Shown: positions 23,901 to 33,150, numbered from the stretch's first letter. The stretch: 64,000 nt of DNA from CAVSIP01 sp963728075 (GCA_963728075.1 CAVSIP010000003.1:434001-498000), one strand, 5' to 3'. Translations and numbers: made by a program. Notes: generated from the letters alone by a model not told the origin.

Positions 23901-25820
23901 TCAGCGCCGGACCGGCACGTAGTACGGCTCCACCTTGCGCGGGTCGGCCACCGGCAGCATGAGCGCCGAGGCGTGCTGGTCGGTCTGCAGGCGGGCGATC
24001 TGGTTGTAGGGCGTGTCGTTGGGGGTGCCGTCGCGGTCGCCGAAGGAGACGGTGATGACGTCCGGGACGTTCGTGCTCGCCCCGAGGGAGTACGCGGCGT
24101 CCGTGGCCGCCAGCGTCAGCCGGACACGGTGCCCGGTGTCGAACCGGTGCGCCATCGCCGGCAGTCGCAGCGCGACCCCGGTGCTCTGCGCCCCGACCCG
24201 CACGCGCAGCGGGGCGACCGCGCGGCCGACCAGCGTGGCCGAGCCGTCCGGCGCCACGTCGTAGATCTTGGCGAACACGACGAGGTCGCGCCCGTTCGCA
24301 TGGCTGAGGTTGAGGTACGCCCACGGGGCACCGACCGACACGACGGGTGAGGTGAACGCCGTCGAGGTGAACGACGCGTACTCGCCCGGCACGTCGCCGG
24401 CCGGGATGCCGCTCATCCCGGGCGGGCACGGGCTCCCCGCCGCCGGGCCGGTGCAGTCGGCCGTCTCGGAGTACGCCGGCACGCCCGCCCGGGCGAAGGA
24501 GAAGCTGCCGGTGCTCGCGGCCAGCCCCGGCGGGGCCAGGAAGCCGGCGTTGTTCGCGCCGCCGGACAGGTGGAACGTCGCGGTCCGCTGGGCCGGGAAG
24601 GCCGGCGCGGTGCCGTACTGCTCGGCGTCCGAGCCCGTGCCGTCGTTGCGGACCCAGTCGCGGTAGTAGGCGAACCCGGGGCCGGGGTCGACCGCGCGGT
24701 GGCGCAGGAAGCGGTCGAACCACGTGAGCGTCCGCTGCGACAGGTAGCCGTGCTCGAGGTCGCTGTCGGGGCGGGAGTACGCCGCCCCCTCGCCGGGCTG
24801 GCCCTGGTAGCCGCCGTGCCCGTCCGACGACCAGATCATCGCGACGGGGACGTGCCGCTGGCGCAGCGCCGTGTACGTGGCGACGGCCTCCGACAGGGGG
24901 AACAGCGTGTCCGGCTCGCCCTGCACGAGCAGGGTCGGGACCCGCAGCCGGTCCAGGAACGTCGCACCGGAGGACTCCGCGAGCAGCGTGCGCGTCGCCG
25001 GGTCGAGGTCCCCGGTGGCGGCCACCCGGGCGTACGCGGTGCACAGCTCGGTCGGGAAGCCGGGGCAGGCGACCGCTCCGGGGTCGGCGGCGGCCGCCTT
25101 CTCCTGGACGCAGGAGCCGTTGCCCTGCAGCGGCTGGGCGCTACCCGACGCCATGAACAGCGAGGTCCACTCCGCCTTGAACACGCCCTCGACCGGCCGC
25201 TGCAGGCCGAAGCCGGTGGTGTCGCCGGGTGCGATGTGCGCGTTGGGCATCAGGGCGTGCTGCAGCGAGTTCCACGACCAGGAGGGGACGATCGCGCGTA
25301 CGCGGTGGTCGAGCTCGGCGACCAGGGGCAGCAGGCCGCCGCCGTAGGAGACGCCGAGCATGCCGACGATCGGGCCGCGTGCGTCGCGGCGCACCTGCGG
25401 CATCGGCGCGAGGACCTGGGTGATGAGCGCGCTCGCGTCGCGGACGTCGTAGGCCACGTTGTCCAGCCGGATGCAGCCGCTGGAGCCGCCGAAGCCCTGC
25501 GCGGTGTAGGTCAGCACGACGTACCCGTGCCGGGCGAGGAACGCGGCGTACGCGCGGATCGAGGCGTCGTCCTTCGACCCGCCGAAGCCATTGGTCATCA
25601 GCACCGCCGGTTGCGGGTGGTCGGCGGTGGCCGCGTGCGGCAGGTACAGGCGGGTGTCGAGGGCGACCCGGTGGTCGTTCGCCGGGCCGTCGTGGACCGT
25701 CACGATCGCGTTCCGCTCCGTGAACGGCGCGGGCTCTGCGGCGTGCGCGGCCACGCCTGCGGCGGTCGTCACCGCGAGCGCGGCACCGACGCCGAAGCGG
25801 ACCAACCGGGAGCGCAGCAC
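23901..25820 (-). CDS. secreted CocE/NonD-type alpha/beta-hydrolase (peptidase S15-like)
   Basis: 639-aa exported hydrolase. A signal peptide is clear (basic start, hydrophobic core at about 8-25, cleavage near AHA-AE). The N-terminal S15 alpha/beta domain contains the nucleophile elbow GVSYGGG (Ser158) and the catalytic Asp/His region QGEPDTLFPLSEA and SSDGHGGYQG. The C-terminal jelly-roll resembles the PepX_C domain. This group includes Xaa-Pro dipeptidyl peptidases and cocaine-esterase-like acylases. Start GTG 25820 has GGAGG upstream. It is divergent from sucC across a CRP-like site. Natural substrate unknown. Confidence 0.87.
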   Translation of the reverse strand: MLRSRLVRFGVGAALAVTTAAGVAAHAAEPAPFTERNAIVTVHDGPANDHRVALDTRLYLPHAATADHPQPAVLMTNGFGGSKDDASIRAYAAFLARHGYVVLTYTAQGFGGSSGCIRLDNVAYDVRDASALITQVLAPMPQVRRDARGPIVGMLGVSYGGGLLPLVAELDHRVRAIVPSWSWNSLQHALMPNAHIAPGDTTGFGLQRPVEGVFKAEWTSLFMASGSAQPLQGNGSCVQEKAAAADPGAVACPGFPTELCTAYARVAATGDLDPATRTLLAESSGATFLDRLRVPTLLVQGEPDTLFPLSEAVATYTALRQRHVPVAMIWSSDGHGGYQGQPGEGAAYSRPDSDLEHGYLSQRTLTWFDRFLRHRAVDPGPGFAYYRDWVRNDGTGSDAEQYGTAPAFPAQRTATFHLSGGANNAGFLAPPGLAASTGSFSFARAGVPAYSETADCTGPAAGSPCPPGMSGIPAGDVPGEYASFTSTAFTSPVVSVGAPWAYLNLSHANGRDLVVFAKIYDVAPDGSATLVGRAVAPLRVRVGAQSTGVALRLPAMAHRFDTGHRVRLTLAATDAAYSLGASTNVPDVITVSFGDRDGTPNDTPYNQIARLQTDQHASALMLPVADPRKVEPYYVPVRR

Positions 25821-25848
25821 GAGCCTGTCCTCCTGCCTCGTGGGTGTC

Positions 25849-25864
25849 TGTGACGAGTCTCACT
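25849..25864. promoter_or_regulatory. candidate CRP/GlxR-type operator between the S15 hydrolase gene and sucC
   Basis: TGTGA-CGAGTC-TCACT matches TGTGA-N6-TCACA at 9 of 10 positions. It is 29 bp upstream of the secreted hydrolase gene and 60 bp upstream of sucC, so it could serve either. GlxR is known to govern TCA-cycle genes in corynebacteria. Confidence 0.45.
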
Positions 25865-25924
25865 CGTACAACGGGGCAACCCGCCTGCGGGTGACGGGTG
25901 CGGGGCTGGGTAGCGTCGCACCAC

Positions 25925-27103
25925 GTGGACCTCTTCGAGTACCAGGCGAAGGAGCTCTTCGCCGCACACGGTGTCCCGGTCACCCGCCAGCAGGTCGCGG
26001 AGACCCCCGAACAGGCGCGCGCCGCGGCCGAGGCCATCGGCGGCCAGGTGGTCGTCAAGGCGCAGGTCAAGACCGGCGGCCGCGGCAAGGCAGGCGGGGT
26101 GAAGCTGGCGGACGACCCGGACGACGCGCAGGCCAAGGCCGCGAACATCCTCGGCATGGACATCAAGGGCCATCAGGTCCACACGGTGCTCGTCACCGAG
26201 GCCAGCGACATCGCCGAGGAGTACTACTTCTCGTTCCTCGTCGACCGGGCCAACCGGACGTACCTCGCCATGTGCTCGGCGGAGGGCGGCGTCGAGATCG
26301 AACAGCTCGCCGTCGAGCGGCCCGAGGCGCTGGCACGCGTCCCGATCGACCCCGTGGCGGGCGTCGACGAGGCGACCGCACGCACGATCGCCGAGCAGGG
26401 CAACCTCCCCGAGGCGGTCCGCGAGCAGTCGGTCGACCTCATCCGCAAGCTCTGGGACGTCTTCACCGGCGAGGAGGCGACGCTGGTCGAGGTGAACCCC
26501 CTGGTCCGCACGCCGGACGACCGGGTGCTCGCCCTCGACGGCAAGGTGACCCTCGACGACAACGCCGACTTCCGGCACACCGACGTCCACGACCGTTACC
26601 GCGACATCAGCGCGACCGACCCGCTGGAGGTGCGGGCCAAGGAGCGCGGGCTGAACTACGTCAAGCTCGACGGGCAGGTCGGCATCATCGGCAACGGCGC
26701 CGGCCTGGTCATGTCGACGCTGGACGTGGTGGCGTACGCCGGTGAGGCGCTCGGCGGCGTACGCCCGGCGAACTTCCTCGACATCGGCGGCGGCGCGTCG
26801 GCGGAGATCATGGCGAACGGGCTGGAGATCATCCTGTCCGATCCCAGCGTGAAGAGTGTGTTCGTCAACGTCTTCGGCGGCATCACCTCCTGCGACGCGG
26901 TCGCCAACGGCATCGTCTCCGCGCTGGAGATGCTCGAGTCGCGCGGCGAGGAGCTGGACAAGCCGCTGGTCGTCCGCCTGGACGGCAACAACGCCGCCGA
27001 GGGTCGCCGGATCCTCACCGAGGCGGGCCACCGGCTGGTGGAGCAGAACGAGACCATGGACGGGGCGGCGCGACGCGCGGCCGAGCTGGCACAGGGGAGC
27101 TGA
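25925..27103 (+). CDS. sucC: succinate-CoA ligase (ADP-forming) beta subunit SucC
   Basis: 392-aa ATP-grasp subunit of the TCA-cycle enzyme that converts succinyl-CoA to succinate with nucleotide phosphorylation. It starts VDLFEYQAKELFAAHGVPV and has the nucleotide-binding VVVKAQVKTGGRGKAGGVK, the VEVNPLVRTPD motif and FVNVFGGITSCDAVANGI near the C-terminus. I chose GTG 25925, 8 nt after TAGCGT, as a leaderless start; a GTG-proximal in-frame upstream reading has no support. sucD follows 6 nt after the stop. Confidence 0.96.
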   Translation: MDLFEYQAKELFAAHGVPVTRQQVAETPEQARAAAEAIGGQVVVKAQVKTGGRGKAGGVKLADDPDDAQAKAANILGMDIKGHQVHTVLVTEASDIAEEYYFSFLVDRANRTYLAMCSAEGGVEIEQLAVERPEALARVPIDPVAGVDEATARTIAEQGNLPEAVREQSVDLIRKLWDVFTGEEATLVEVNPLVRTPDDRVLALDGKVTLDDNADFRHTDVHDRYRDISATDPLEVRAKERGLNYVKLDGQVGIIGNGAGLVMSTLDVVAYAGEALGGVRPANFLDIGGGASAEIMANGLEIILSDPSVKSVFVNVFGGITSCDAVANGIVSALEMLESRGEELDKPLVVRLDGNNAAEGRRILTEAGHRLVEQNETMDGAARRAAELAQGS

Positions 27104-27109
27104 CGCGAC

Positions 27110-27982
27110 GTGGCCATCTGGCTGACCGAGAACAGCAAGGTCATCGTGCAGGGCATCACCGGGGGCGAGGGCACCCGGCACACCCGCCGCATGGTGGCTG
27201 CGGGCACCAACGTCGTCGGCGGCACCAACCCGCGCAAGGCGGGCACCGACGTGGACGGCATCCCGGTGTTCGCCACCGTGGGCGAGGCCATGGAGAAGAC
27301 CGGCGCGGACGTGACCGTGGTCTTCGTCCCGCCGGCCGGCACCAAGGCCGCGGTCGTCGAGGCGGTCGACGCGGGCATCCCGCTCGCCGTCGTCATCACC
27401 GAGGGCGTTCCCGTGCAGGACACCGCGTACTTCTTCGCCTACTCCCAGCAGCACCGCGGCCGTACGCGGATCATCGGCCCGAACTGCCCCGGCATCGCCT
27501 CGCCCGGCAAGTCCAACGCGGGCATCATCCCGGCCGACATCACCAAGCCCGGTCGGGTCGGGCTGGTGAGCAAGAGCGGCACGCTGACCTACCAGCTCAT
27601 GTACGAGCTGCGCGACGTCGGGTTCTCGACGTGCGTGGGCATCGGCGGCGACCCGATCATCGGGACCACGCACATCGACGCGCTGGCGGCCTTCCAGGAG
27701 GACCCGGAGACCGACGCGATCGTCATGATCGGTGAGATCGGTGGCGACGCGGAGGAGCGTGCGGCGACGTTCATCGCCGAGAACGTCACCAAGCCCGTGG
27801 TCGGCTACATCGCGGGGTTCACCGCGCCCGAGGGCAAGACGATGGGGCACGCCGGTGCCATCGTCTCCGGCGCGTCCGGCACCGCCGCCGCCAAGCAGGA
27901 GGCGCTGGAGGCCGTCGGCGTACGGGTCGGCAAGACCCCCTCGGAGACCGCCCGCCTCATGGCGGAGGTCATGTCCCGCTAG
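27110..27982 (+). CDS. sucD: succinate-CoA ligase (ADP-forming) alpha subunit SucD
   Basis: 290-aa CoA-binding and phosphohistidine subunit. The N-terminal Rossmann CoA site is visible (VQGITGGEGTRHTRRM, and NPRKAG), the GPNCPGIASP stretch is intact, and the phosphorylated His lies in KTMGHAGAIVSG. GGGGAG upstream of GTG 27110 overlaps the sucC stop region. Forms a two-gene operon with sucC. Downstream 211 bp are non-coding except for a small hairpin and lead to perM. Confidence 0.96.
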   Translation: MAIWLTENSKVIVQGITGGEGTRHTRRMVAAGTNVVGGTNPRKAGTDVDGIPVFATVGEAMEKTGADVTVVFVPPAGTKAAVVEAVDAGIPLAVVITEGVPVQDTAYFFAYSQQHRGRTRIIGPNCPGIASPGKSNAGIIPADITKPGRVGLVSKSGTLTYQLMYELRDVGFSTCVGIGGDPIIGTTHIDALAAFQEDPETDAIVMIGEIGGDAEERAATFIAENVTKPVVGYIAGFTAPEGKTMGHAGAIVSGASGTAAAKQEALEAVGVRVGKTPSETARLMAEVMSR

Positions 27983-28093
27983 GGCGGGTGCCGTCGCCAA
28001 GTTGACGCTTCTCGCCGTACGACGCTCCGGCCCATCGCGCAGATCACACTGGCGACGCGCCGGGCGAAATGGGTCCGTACGCGCCGGTTCGAT

Positions 28094-28114
28094 CTGTCTC
28101 GCCGGGGGAGACAG
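28094..28114 (+). terminator. hairpin in the sucD-perM gap
   Basis: CTGTCTC (28094-28100) pairs with GAGACAG (28108-28114) over a 7-nt loop in an otherwise featureless 211-bp gap. It overlaps GATCTGTCTCGC (28091-28102), a 12-mer also found in the hairpin at 51212-51234. Probable sucCD terminator. Confidence 0.5.
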
Positions 28115-28193
28115 CTCAAACTGGCGGCGGCGGCACCCCCCGGCCCGGCGTGGCAGCACGGGAAACCGCCGGTGGGCTTGCGACTCTCGGAGG

Positions 28194-29342
28194 GTGACCG
28201 ATGTCGCCGTCCGCGCAGCCGCCCCGTCGCGGTCGCTGCTGCTGACGTCGACGCTCGCCGCGTTGTGGGCGGCCGGGCTCGGGCTCGCCGCCGCGGTCGT
28301 GGTCGTGGTGGCCGCCTGGGCCGCCGACCCGCACTCGGGGGCCCCGGCCGCCGAGGCCGTACGGGTCGGCGCGGCGCTGTGGCTGCTCGCCCATCACGGG
28401 GGCCTGCAGGTCTCCGGTGGCTGGCTCGGACTGGTCCCGCTGGGGCTGATGGCTCTCCCCGCCGGCCTGCTGGTCCGGGCCGGGCGAGCGGTCGCGCGCT
28501 CCGGCGTCAGCGGGCTCGGCGACGCCGCCCTCGCGGCCGGCTCGGTCGCGGCGCCGTACGCCTGCCTCGCCACCGCGGTGGCGGCGCTGGCCGCCCGCCC
28601 GGGCCTCGACCCCTCGCCCGGTCAGGCGCTGGCCGGTGCGGCGACGCTGGCGTTCCTCGCGGCAGGGGTCGGCGTGCTGCGCGAGGCGGGGCAGCTGCAG
28701 TCGCTGTGGCGGCGCCTGCCCGACCTCGTCCGGCGCCCACTCTCGGCCGGGGCGGCCGCGGTCGGCGCGCTCGTCGCTGCCGGCCTCGTCCTGCTCGTCG
28801 TCTCCGTCTTCCTGCACGTCGACGCCGTGGCCGCAGCACAGCGCGAGCTGCACCCGGGCGTCGCCGGTGGGGTGGTGCTGGCCCTGCTGCAGACCGTGCT
28901 CGTGCCGAACGCCGCGGTCGCGGCGGCGTCGTACGCTACCGGGCCCGGCTTCGCGCTCGGCGCGGGTACGACCGTGGCGCCGTTCACCGCGCACTCCGGT
29001 ACGGTGCCCGCCCTGCCGCTGCTGGCCGCGCTGCCGCACGACCCGGTGGGCGGCCTGGTGCTCGCGGTGCCGCTGGCCTGCGGGGTGCTGGCCGGGGTGC
29101 TGCTCGTGCGCGCACGTACGGTCGCGGTGCGCCGGGCCGCCCTCGACGGCCTCGGCGCGGGGGCCTGCGCGGGCGCCCTGTTCGCTGCGCTCACGGCGCT
29201 GGCGGGCGGCCCCGTCGGTGCCCTGGCGGCCGTCGGCTCCTCGCCGTGGCAGGCCGGCCTGGCCCTGGCCGGCGAGGTCGCTGCCGGCGCCACGGCGGCC
29301 GCGACGCTGTGCGCCTGGCGCGGGTGGCTGACCGGCGGCTGA
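28194..29342 (+). CDS. perM: DUF6350/PerM-like integral membrane protein
   Basis: 382-aa protein, nearly all hydrophobic with about eight to ten transmembrane helices separated by short loops. It opens VTDVAVRAAAPSRSLLLTST, and its glycine/alanine-rich helices (ALWAAGLGLAAAVVVVVAAW, LLVVSVFLHVDAVAAAQREL) and ATGPGFALGAGTTVAPF fit the DUF6350 pattern. Position between sucD and purN matches mycobacterial PerM, which stabilises the divisome protein FtsB. Start GTG 28194 is 6 nt after GACTCT. The divisome role is by analogy only; the family is inferred from context as much as from sequence. Confidence 0.75.
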   Translation: MTDVAVRAAAPSRSLLLTSTLAALWAAGLGLAAAVVVVVAAWAADPHSGAPAAEAVRVGAALWLLAHHGGLQVSGGWLGLVPLGLMALPAGLLVRAGRAVARSGVSGLGDAALAAGSVAAPYACLATAVAALAARPGLDPSPGQALAGAATLAFLAAGVGVLREAGQLQSLWRRLPDLVRRPLSAGAAAVGALVAAGLVLLVVSVFLHVDAVAAAQRELHPGVAGGVVLALLQTVLVPNAAVAAASYATGPGFALGAGTTVAPFTAHSGTVPALPLLAALPHDPVGGLVLAVPLACGVLAGVLLVRARTVAVRRAALDGLGAGACAGALFAALTALAGGPVGALAAVGSSPWQAGLALAGEVAAGATAAATLCAWRGWLTGG

Positions 29343-29362
29343 CCCTCGCTAGGGTTCCGCAC

Positions 29363-29968
29363 GTGTCCGCGCGGCTGGTCGTCCTCGTCTCCGGCTCCGG
29401 CACCAACCTGCAGGCCCTCCTCGACGCGTGCGCCGACCCGGGGTACGGGGCGCAGGTCGTCGCGGTCGGTGCCGACCGGCACGGGATCGAGGGGCTCGCG
29501 CGCGCCGAACGGGTGGGCGTGCCGACGTTCGTCCTGCGGGTGCCGGACTTCCCGGACCGCCCCGCATGGGACGCCGCGATCACCGACGCGGTCGCCGGGT
29601 ACGAACCCGACCTGGTCGTCTCGGCGGGGTTCATGAAGCTCGTCGGCCCCGCCTTCCTCGCCCGGTTCCGCGGCCGGTTCGTCAACACCCACCCGGCGCT
29701 GCTGCCGTCGTTCCCCGGCATGCACGGCGCGAGCGACGCCCTGGAGTACGGCGTCAAGGTGGCGGGGGCGACGCTGTTCCTCGTGGACGAGGGCGTCGAC
29801 ACCGGCCCGATCGTGGCGCAGCGCTGTGTCGACGTGCGTGACGACGACGACGAGGCGTCGCTGCACGAACGGATCAAGGGCGTGGAGCGGGAGATGCTCG
29901 TCAGCGCCGTCGGCAGGATGGTCCGGGAGGGCTGGACCGTACGTGGAAGGAAGGTCTCGATCCCATGA
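29363..29968 (+). CDS. purN: phosphoribosylglycinamide formyltransferase PurN
   Basis: 201-aa GAR transformylase that uses 10-formyl-THF in purine synthesis. It begins VSARLVVLVSGSGTNLQALL, with the phosphate-binding SGSGTNLQ loop, the catalytic Asn/His in FVNTHPALLPSFPG and the Asp in the DEGVDTGPI segment. GTG 29363 lies 7 nt after TAGGGT, a likely leaderless start. Its stop overlaps the purH ATG (ATGA). folD just downstream regenerates the one-carbon donor. Confidence 0.95.
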   Translation: MSARLVVLVSGSGTNLQALLDACADPGYGAQVVAVGADRHGIEGLARAERVGVPTFVLRVPDFPDRPAWDAAITDAVAGYEPDLVVSAGFMKLVGPAFLARFRGRFVNTHPALLPSFPGMHGASDALEYGVKVAGATLFLVDEGVDTGPIVAQRCVDVRDDDDEASLHERIKGVEREMLVSAVGRMVREGWTVRGRKVSIP

Positions 29969-31530
29969 GCAAGCGACCCATCCGCCGGGCGCTCGTCAGC
30001 GTGTACGACAAGACCGGGCTGGAGGGGCTGGGCCGGGTGCTCGCCGAGCACGGCGTCCAGGTCGTCTCCACCGGCTCCACCGCTGCCCGGCTGCGGGACG
30101 CCGGGGTCGGCGTCACCCCGGTCGAGGAGCTCACCGGCTTCCCGGAGTGCCTCGAGGGCCGGGTGAAGACCCTGCACCCGAAGGTGCACGCGGGCATCCT
30201 CGCCGACCTGCGCAAGCCCGACCACGAGCGGCAGCTGGCCGACCTCGGGGTCGAGCCGTTCGACCTCGTCGTCGTGAACCTCTACCCGTTCCGCGAGACC
30301 GTGGCCTCCGGGGCGGCGCCGGACGAGGTCGTCGAGCAGATCGACATCGGCGGGCCCTCGATGGTCCGGGCCGCGGCGAAGAACCACCCGTCCGTCGCGG
30401 TCGTCGTCTCCCCGGACCGGTACGGCGAGGTGGCCGACGCCGTCCGCTCCGGCGGGTTCAGCCTGGAGCAGCGCACCCGGCTGGCGGCCGAGGCGTTCGC
30501 GCACACCGCTGCGTACGACGTCGCGGTCGCCTCCTGGTTCGCGAGCGTGCAGTCCCCCGACGCGGTGGCCGCCGAGTCCGGCTTCCCGGACTTCCTCGGC
30601 GGGACGTGGTCGCGCTCGGCCGTGCTGCGCTACGGCGAGAACCCGCACCAGCGGGCCGCCCTGTTCGTCTCCCAGGACGGGCCGGCCGGGCTCGCGCAGG
30701 CACAGCAGCTGCACGGCAAGGAGATGTCGTACAACAACTACGTCGACACCGACGCGGCCCGGCGGGCGGCGTACGACTTCGGCGACCCCTGCGTGGCGGT
30801 CGTCAAGCACGCCAACCCCTGCGGGATCGCGGTCGGCGCCGACGTCGCGGAGGCGCACCGCAAGGCGCACGCCTGCGACCCGGTGTCCGCGTTCGGAGGC
30901 GTCATCGCGACCAACCGGCCGGTGTCGGTCGCCATGGCCGAGCAGGTCGCGGAGATCTTCACCGAGGTGGTCTGCGCGCCGGCGTTCGACGACGGTGCGG
31001 TGGAGATCCTCGCGCGCAAGCCGTCGATCCGGCTGCTGCTGTGCCCCCCGCCCGCGTCCCGCGCGGGCCTGGAGATGCGGCAGGTCAGCGGTGGCCTGCT
31101 CCTGCAGAGCATCGACACCGTCGACGACCCCGGCGACGACCCGGCGGGCTGGTCGCTGCAGGCCGGCGACCCCGCCGACGCGGCGACGCTGGCCGACCTC
31201 GGGTTCGCCTGGCGGGCCTGCCGGTCGGTGAAGTCCAACGCGATCCTGCTCGCGGCCGACGGTGCGACCGTCGGGGTCGGCATGGGCCAGGTGAACCGCG
31301 TGGACGCGGCTCGACTCGCGGTGGCCCGCGCCGGGGACCGCGCGACCGGGGCGGTCGCGGCGAGTGACGCCTTCTTCCCGTTCCCGGACGGGTTCGAGGT
31401 GCTCGCCGAGGCCGGCGTCCGCGCGGTCGTCGAGCCCGGCGGCTCCGTACGCGACGAGCTCGTCGTCGAGGCCGCCATGAAGGCCGGTGTCGCGCTGTAC
31501 TTCACCGGCACGCGGCACTTCTTCCACTGA
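29965..31530 (+). CDS. purH: bifunctional AICAR formyltransferase/IMP cyclohydrolase PurH
   Basis: 521-aa enzyme for the last two steps of IMP synthesis. The N-terminal MGS-like cyclohydrolase domain (about 1-150) contains VSVYDKTGLEGLGRVL and RVKTLHPKVHAGILADLR. The transformylase domain has LRYGENPHQRAA, VKHANPCGIAVG and SDAFFPFPDG, and it ends in YFTGTRHFFH. Coupled to purN by ATGA. A 129-bp gap with a long inverted repeat separates it from folD. Confidence 0.96.
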   Translation: MSKRPIRRALVSVYDKTGLEGLGRVLAEHGVQVVSTGSTAARLRDAGVGVTPVEELTGFPECLEGRVKTLHPKVHAGILADLRKPDHERQLADLGVEPFDLVVVNLYPFRETVASGAAPDEVVEQIDIGGPSMVRAAAKNHPSVAVVVSPDRYGEVADAVRSGGFSLEQRTRLAAEAFAHTAAYDVAVASWFASVQSPDAVAAESGFPDFLGGTWSRSAVLRYGENPHQRAALFVSQDGPAGLAQAQQLHGKEMSYNNYVDTDAARRAAYDFGDPCVAVVKHANPCGIAVGADVAEAHRKAHACDPVSAFGGVIATNRPVSVAMAEQVAEIFTEVVCAPAFDDGAVEILARKPSIRLLLCPPPASRAGLEMRQVSGGLLLQSIDTVDDPGDDPAGWSLQAGDPADAATLADLGFAWRACRSVKSNAILLAADGATVGVGMGQVNRVDAARLAVARAGDRATGAVAASDAFFPFPDGFEVLAEAGVRAVVEPGGSVRDELVVEAAMKAGVALYFTGTRHFFH

Positions 31531-31541
31531 CACCAGCGCCC

Positions 31542-31628
31542 GCGCCTTCGTGCGCCCCACGACCGTCTTCATGCGGCCAGACGGGGCTGATGGAGATCGT
31601 TTGACCCCAGTACGTCGCACGAAGGCGC
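31542..31628. repeat. 87-bp element with 13-bp perfect terminal inverted repeats (purH-folD gap)
   Basis: GCGCCTTCGTGCG (31542-31554) and CGCACGAAGGCGC (31616-31628) are perfect inverted copies separated by 61 nt. Smaller pairings lie inside (CCGTCT with AGACGG, GGGG with CCCC). It begins 11 nt after the purH stop and ends before the folD -10 box, so it could be a folded terminator or a non-autonomous palindromic element. Confidence 0.65.
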
Positions 31629-31659
31629 AGGGCGGGGGCGGCGTGGGAGACTCGGCCGC

Positions 31660-32523
31660 GTGAGCGCGCAGATCCTCGACGGCAACCAGGTCCTCGACCG
31701 CGTGAAGGACGACCTGCGCGAGCGGGTCGACGCGCTGAAGGCGGCCGGCGTGCAGCCGGGACTCGGCACGGTCCTCGTCGGCGACGACCCGGCGAGTGCG
31801 AAGTACGTCGAGATGAAGCACCGCAACTGTGCCGAGCTGGGCATCGACTCGGTCCACGAGCACCTGTCGGCGACGGCGTCGCAGGCCGACGTCGACGCGG
31901 TCGTCGACCGGTTCAACCGGGACGAGCGGGTCGACGCCTACCTCATGCAGCACCCGTTCCCCAAGGGGCTCGACTTCGAGGCGGCGCTGCTTCGCGTCGA
32001 CCCGGCGAAGGACGTGGACGGGCTGCACCCGGTCAACCTCGGCCGGCTGCTGCAGGGCGTCCGCGGTCCCCGCCCGTGCACCCCGGCCGGGATCCAGGCC
32101 CTGCTGGCGCACTACGAGGTGCCCGTGGAGGGGCGCCACGTGGTGATCATCGGCCGCGGTCTCACCGTCGGGAAGCCGCTGGCGGCCCTGCTCGCGCTGA
32201 AGGAGCCGCACGCGAACGCCGCCGTCACCGTGCTGCACACCGGCGTGCGCGACATCGCGCCGTACGTCCGCACCGCGGACGTCGTGGTCGCCGCCGCCGG
32301 TGCTCCGGGGATCGTCACCGCCGAGATGGTCAAGCCGGGCGCGGCGGTGGTGCAGACCGGCACGACGATCGTCGACGGGAAGTACCGCCCGGACGTGGAC
32401 CCCGCCGTCCGGGAGGTCGCAGGCTGGTTCTCCCCGGTGACGGGCTCGGTCGGGCCGATGACCCGGGCCATGCTGCTGACGAACGTGGTCGAGGCCGCGG
32501 AGCGGCGCGCCGGCCTGCGCTAG
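31660..32523 (+). CDS. folD: bifunctional methylene-THF dehydrogenase/cyclohydrolase FolD
   Basis: 287-aa NADP-dependent enzyme interconverting 5,10-methylene-THF and 10-formyl-THF, the donor used by PurN and PurH. The catalytic region includes VGDDPASAKYVEMKHRNCAE (Tyr and Lys), a conserved Asp lies in HPFPKGLDFEAA/KDVDGLHPVN, and the Rossmann segment is HVVIIGRGLTVGKPLAAL; SRP(I/V)VG-type wording differs slightly but the fold is plain. GTG 31660 is 7 nt after GAGACT. It is convergent with the FHA gene with a 3-nt gap. Confidence 0.95.
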   Translation: MSAQILDGNQVLDRVKDDLRERVDALKAAGVQPGLGTVLVGDDPASAKYVEMKHRNCAELGIDSVHEHLSATASQADVDAVVDRFNRDERVDAYLMQHPFPKGLDFEAALLRVDPAKDVDGLHPVNLGRLLQGVRGPRPCTPAGIQALLAHYEVPVEGRHVVIIGRGLTVGKPLAALLALKEPHANAAVTVLHTGVRDIAPYVRTADVVVAAAGAPGIVTAEMVKPGAAVVQTGTTIVDGKYRPDVDPAVREVAGWFSPVTGSVGPMTRAMLLTNVVEAAERRAGLR

Positions 32524-32526
32524 GGC

Positions 32527-33150
32527 TCAGCCGGCGCGGCGTACGCCGCCGTCCGCGTCGTCGGGAACGGGCAGTGGCCGGATGATGCCCAGGGCGACGA
32601 CCTCGTTGGCGAGCCGTCCCCGCCGGTTGCCGCCCTCGGCGATCCGGAACTTCTGGTACAGCCGCAGCAGGTGCTGCTTGACCGCCGCCTCGGTGACGAC
32701 GAGCTCCTCGGCGATGTCGCGCGCGGTCGCCGGCGCGACGAACGCCTCGTGGCGCAGCGCCGGCCGGCACAGCGCCTCCAGCACCTCGAACTCGCGGCGG
32801 GTGATGTCGGGCGCGGCCACCCGGCGCAGCTCGGTCGTCTCCTCGGCGGAGTCCTCGGCCGGCAGCACACCACCGACCCTGGCCCGGGCGGCACCGAAGC
32901 TCAGCACGTCACCCTCGGCGAGGATCCGGCGACCGATGGGCCGCCCGTTCACGCGGGTGCCGTTCCGGGACAGGCCGAGGTCGGTCACGTACACGTACGG
33001 TCCGCGGCGGATCAGCTCAGCGTGCAGGCGCGAGACGCTCGGGTCCTGCAGGCTGATGTCCACGCCGTCGCCCCGGCCCACCGTGGTGACCTCCCCCCGG
33101 AGCTCGAACACCTCGCCGGTGTCCTCGAGGCGGAGGTACGGGGAGTCCAC
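32527..33150 (-). CDS. FHA-domain protein with C-terminal helix-turn-helix
   Basis: 207 aa. Residues about 1-90 form a forkhead-associated domain that binds phosphothreonine: TTVGRGDGVDI, SVSRLHAELI and NGTRVNGRPI hold the conserved Gly-Arg, Ser-x-x-His and Asn-Gly residues. Residues about 112-190 look like a winged or LuxR-like DNA-binding domain (ITRREFEVLEALCRP, then DIAEELVVTEAAVKQHLLRLYQKF). Ser/Thr kinase input feeding a DNA-binding output is therefore likely. GTG 33150 has AGGAGG upstream. Divergent from citrate synthase; targets unknown. Confidence 0.85.
   Translation of the reverse strand: MDSPYLRLEDTGEVFELRGEVTTVGRGDGVDISLQDPSVSRLHAELIRRGPYVYVTDLGLSRNGTRVNGRPIGRRILAEGDVLSFGAARARVGGVLPAEDSAEETTELRRVAAPDITRREFEVLEALCRPALRHEAFVAPATARDIAEELVVTEAAVKQHLLRLYQKFRIAEGGNRRGRLANEVVALGIIRPLPVPDDADGGVRRAG

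Noticed and set aside
31531..31659. ZTP (pfl) riboswitch before folD
   Set aside because: Gene context fits, but the conserved pseudoknot segments are not visible and the likely folD -10 box lies downstream of the structure.
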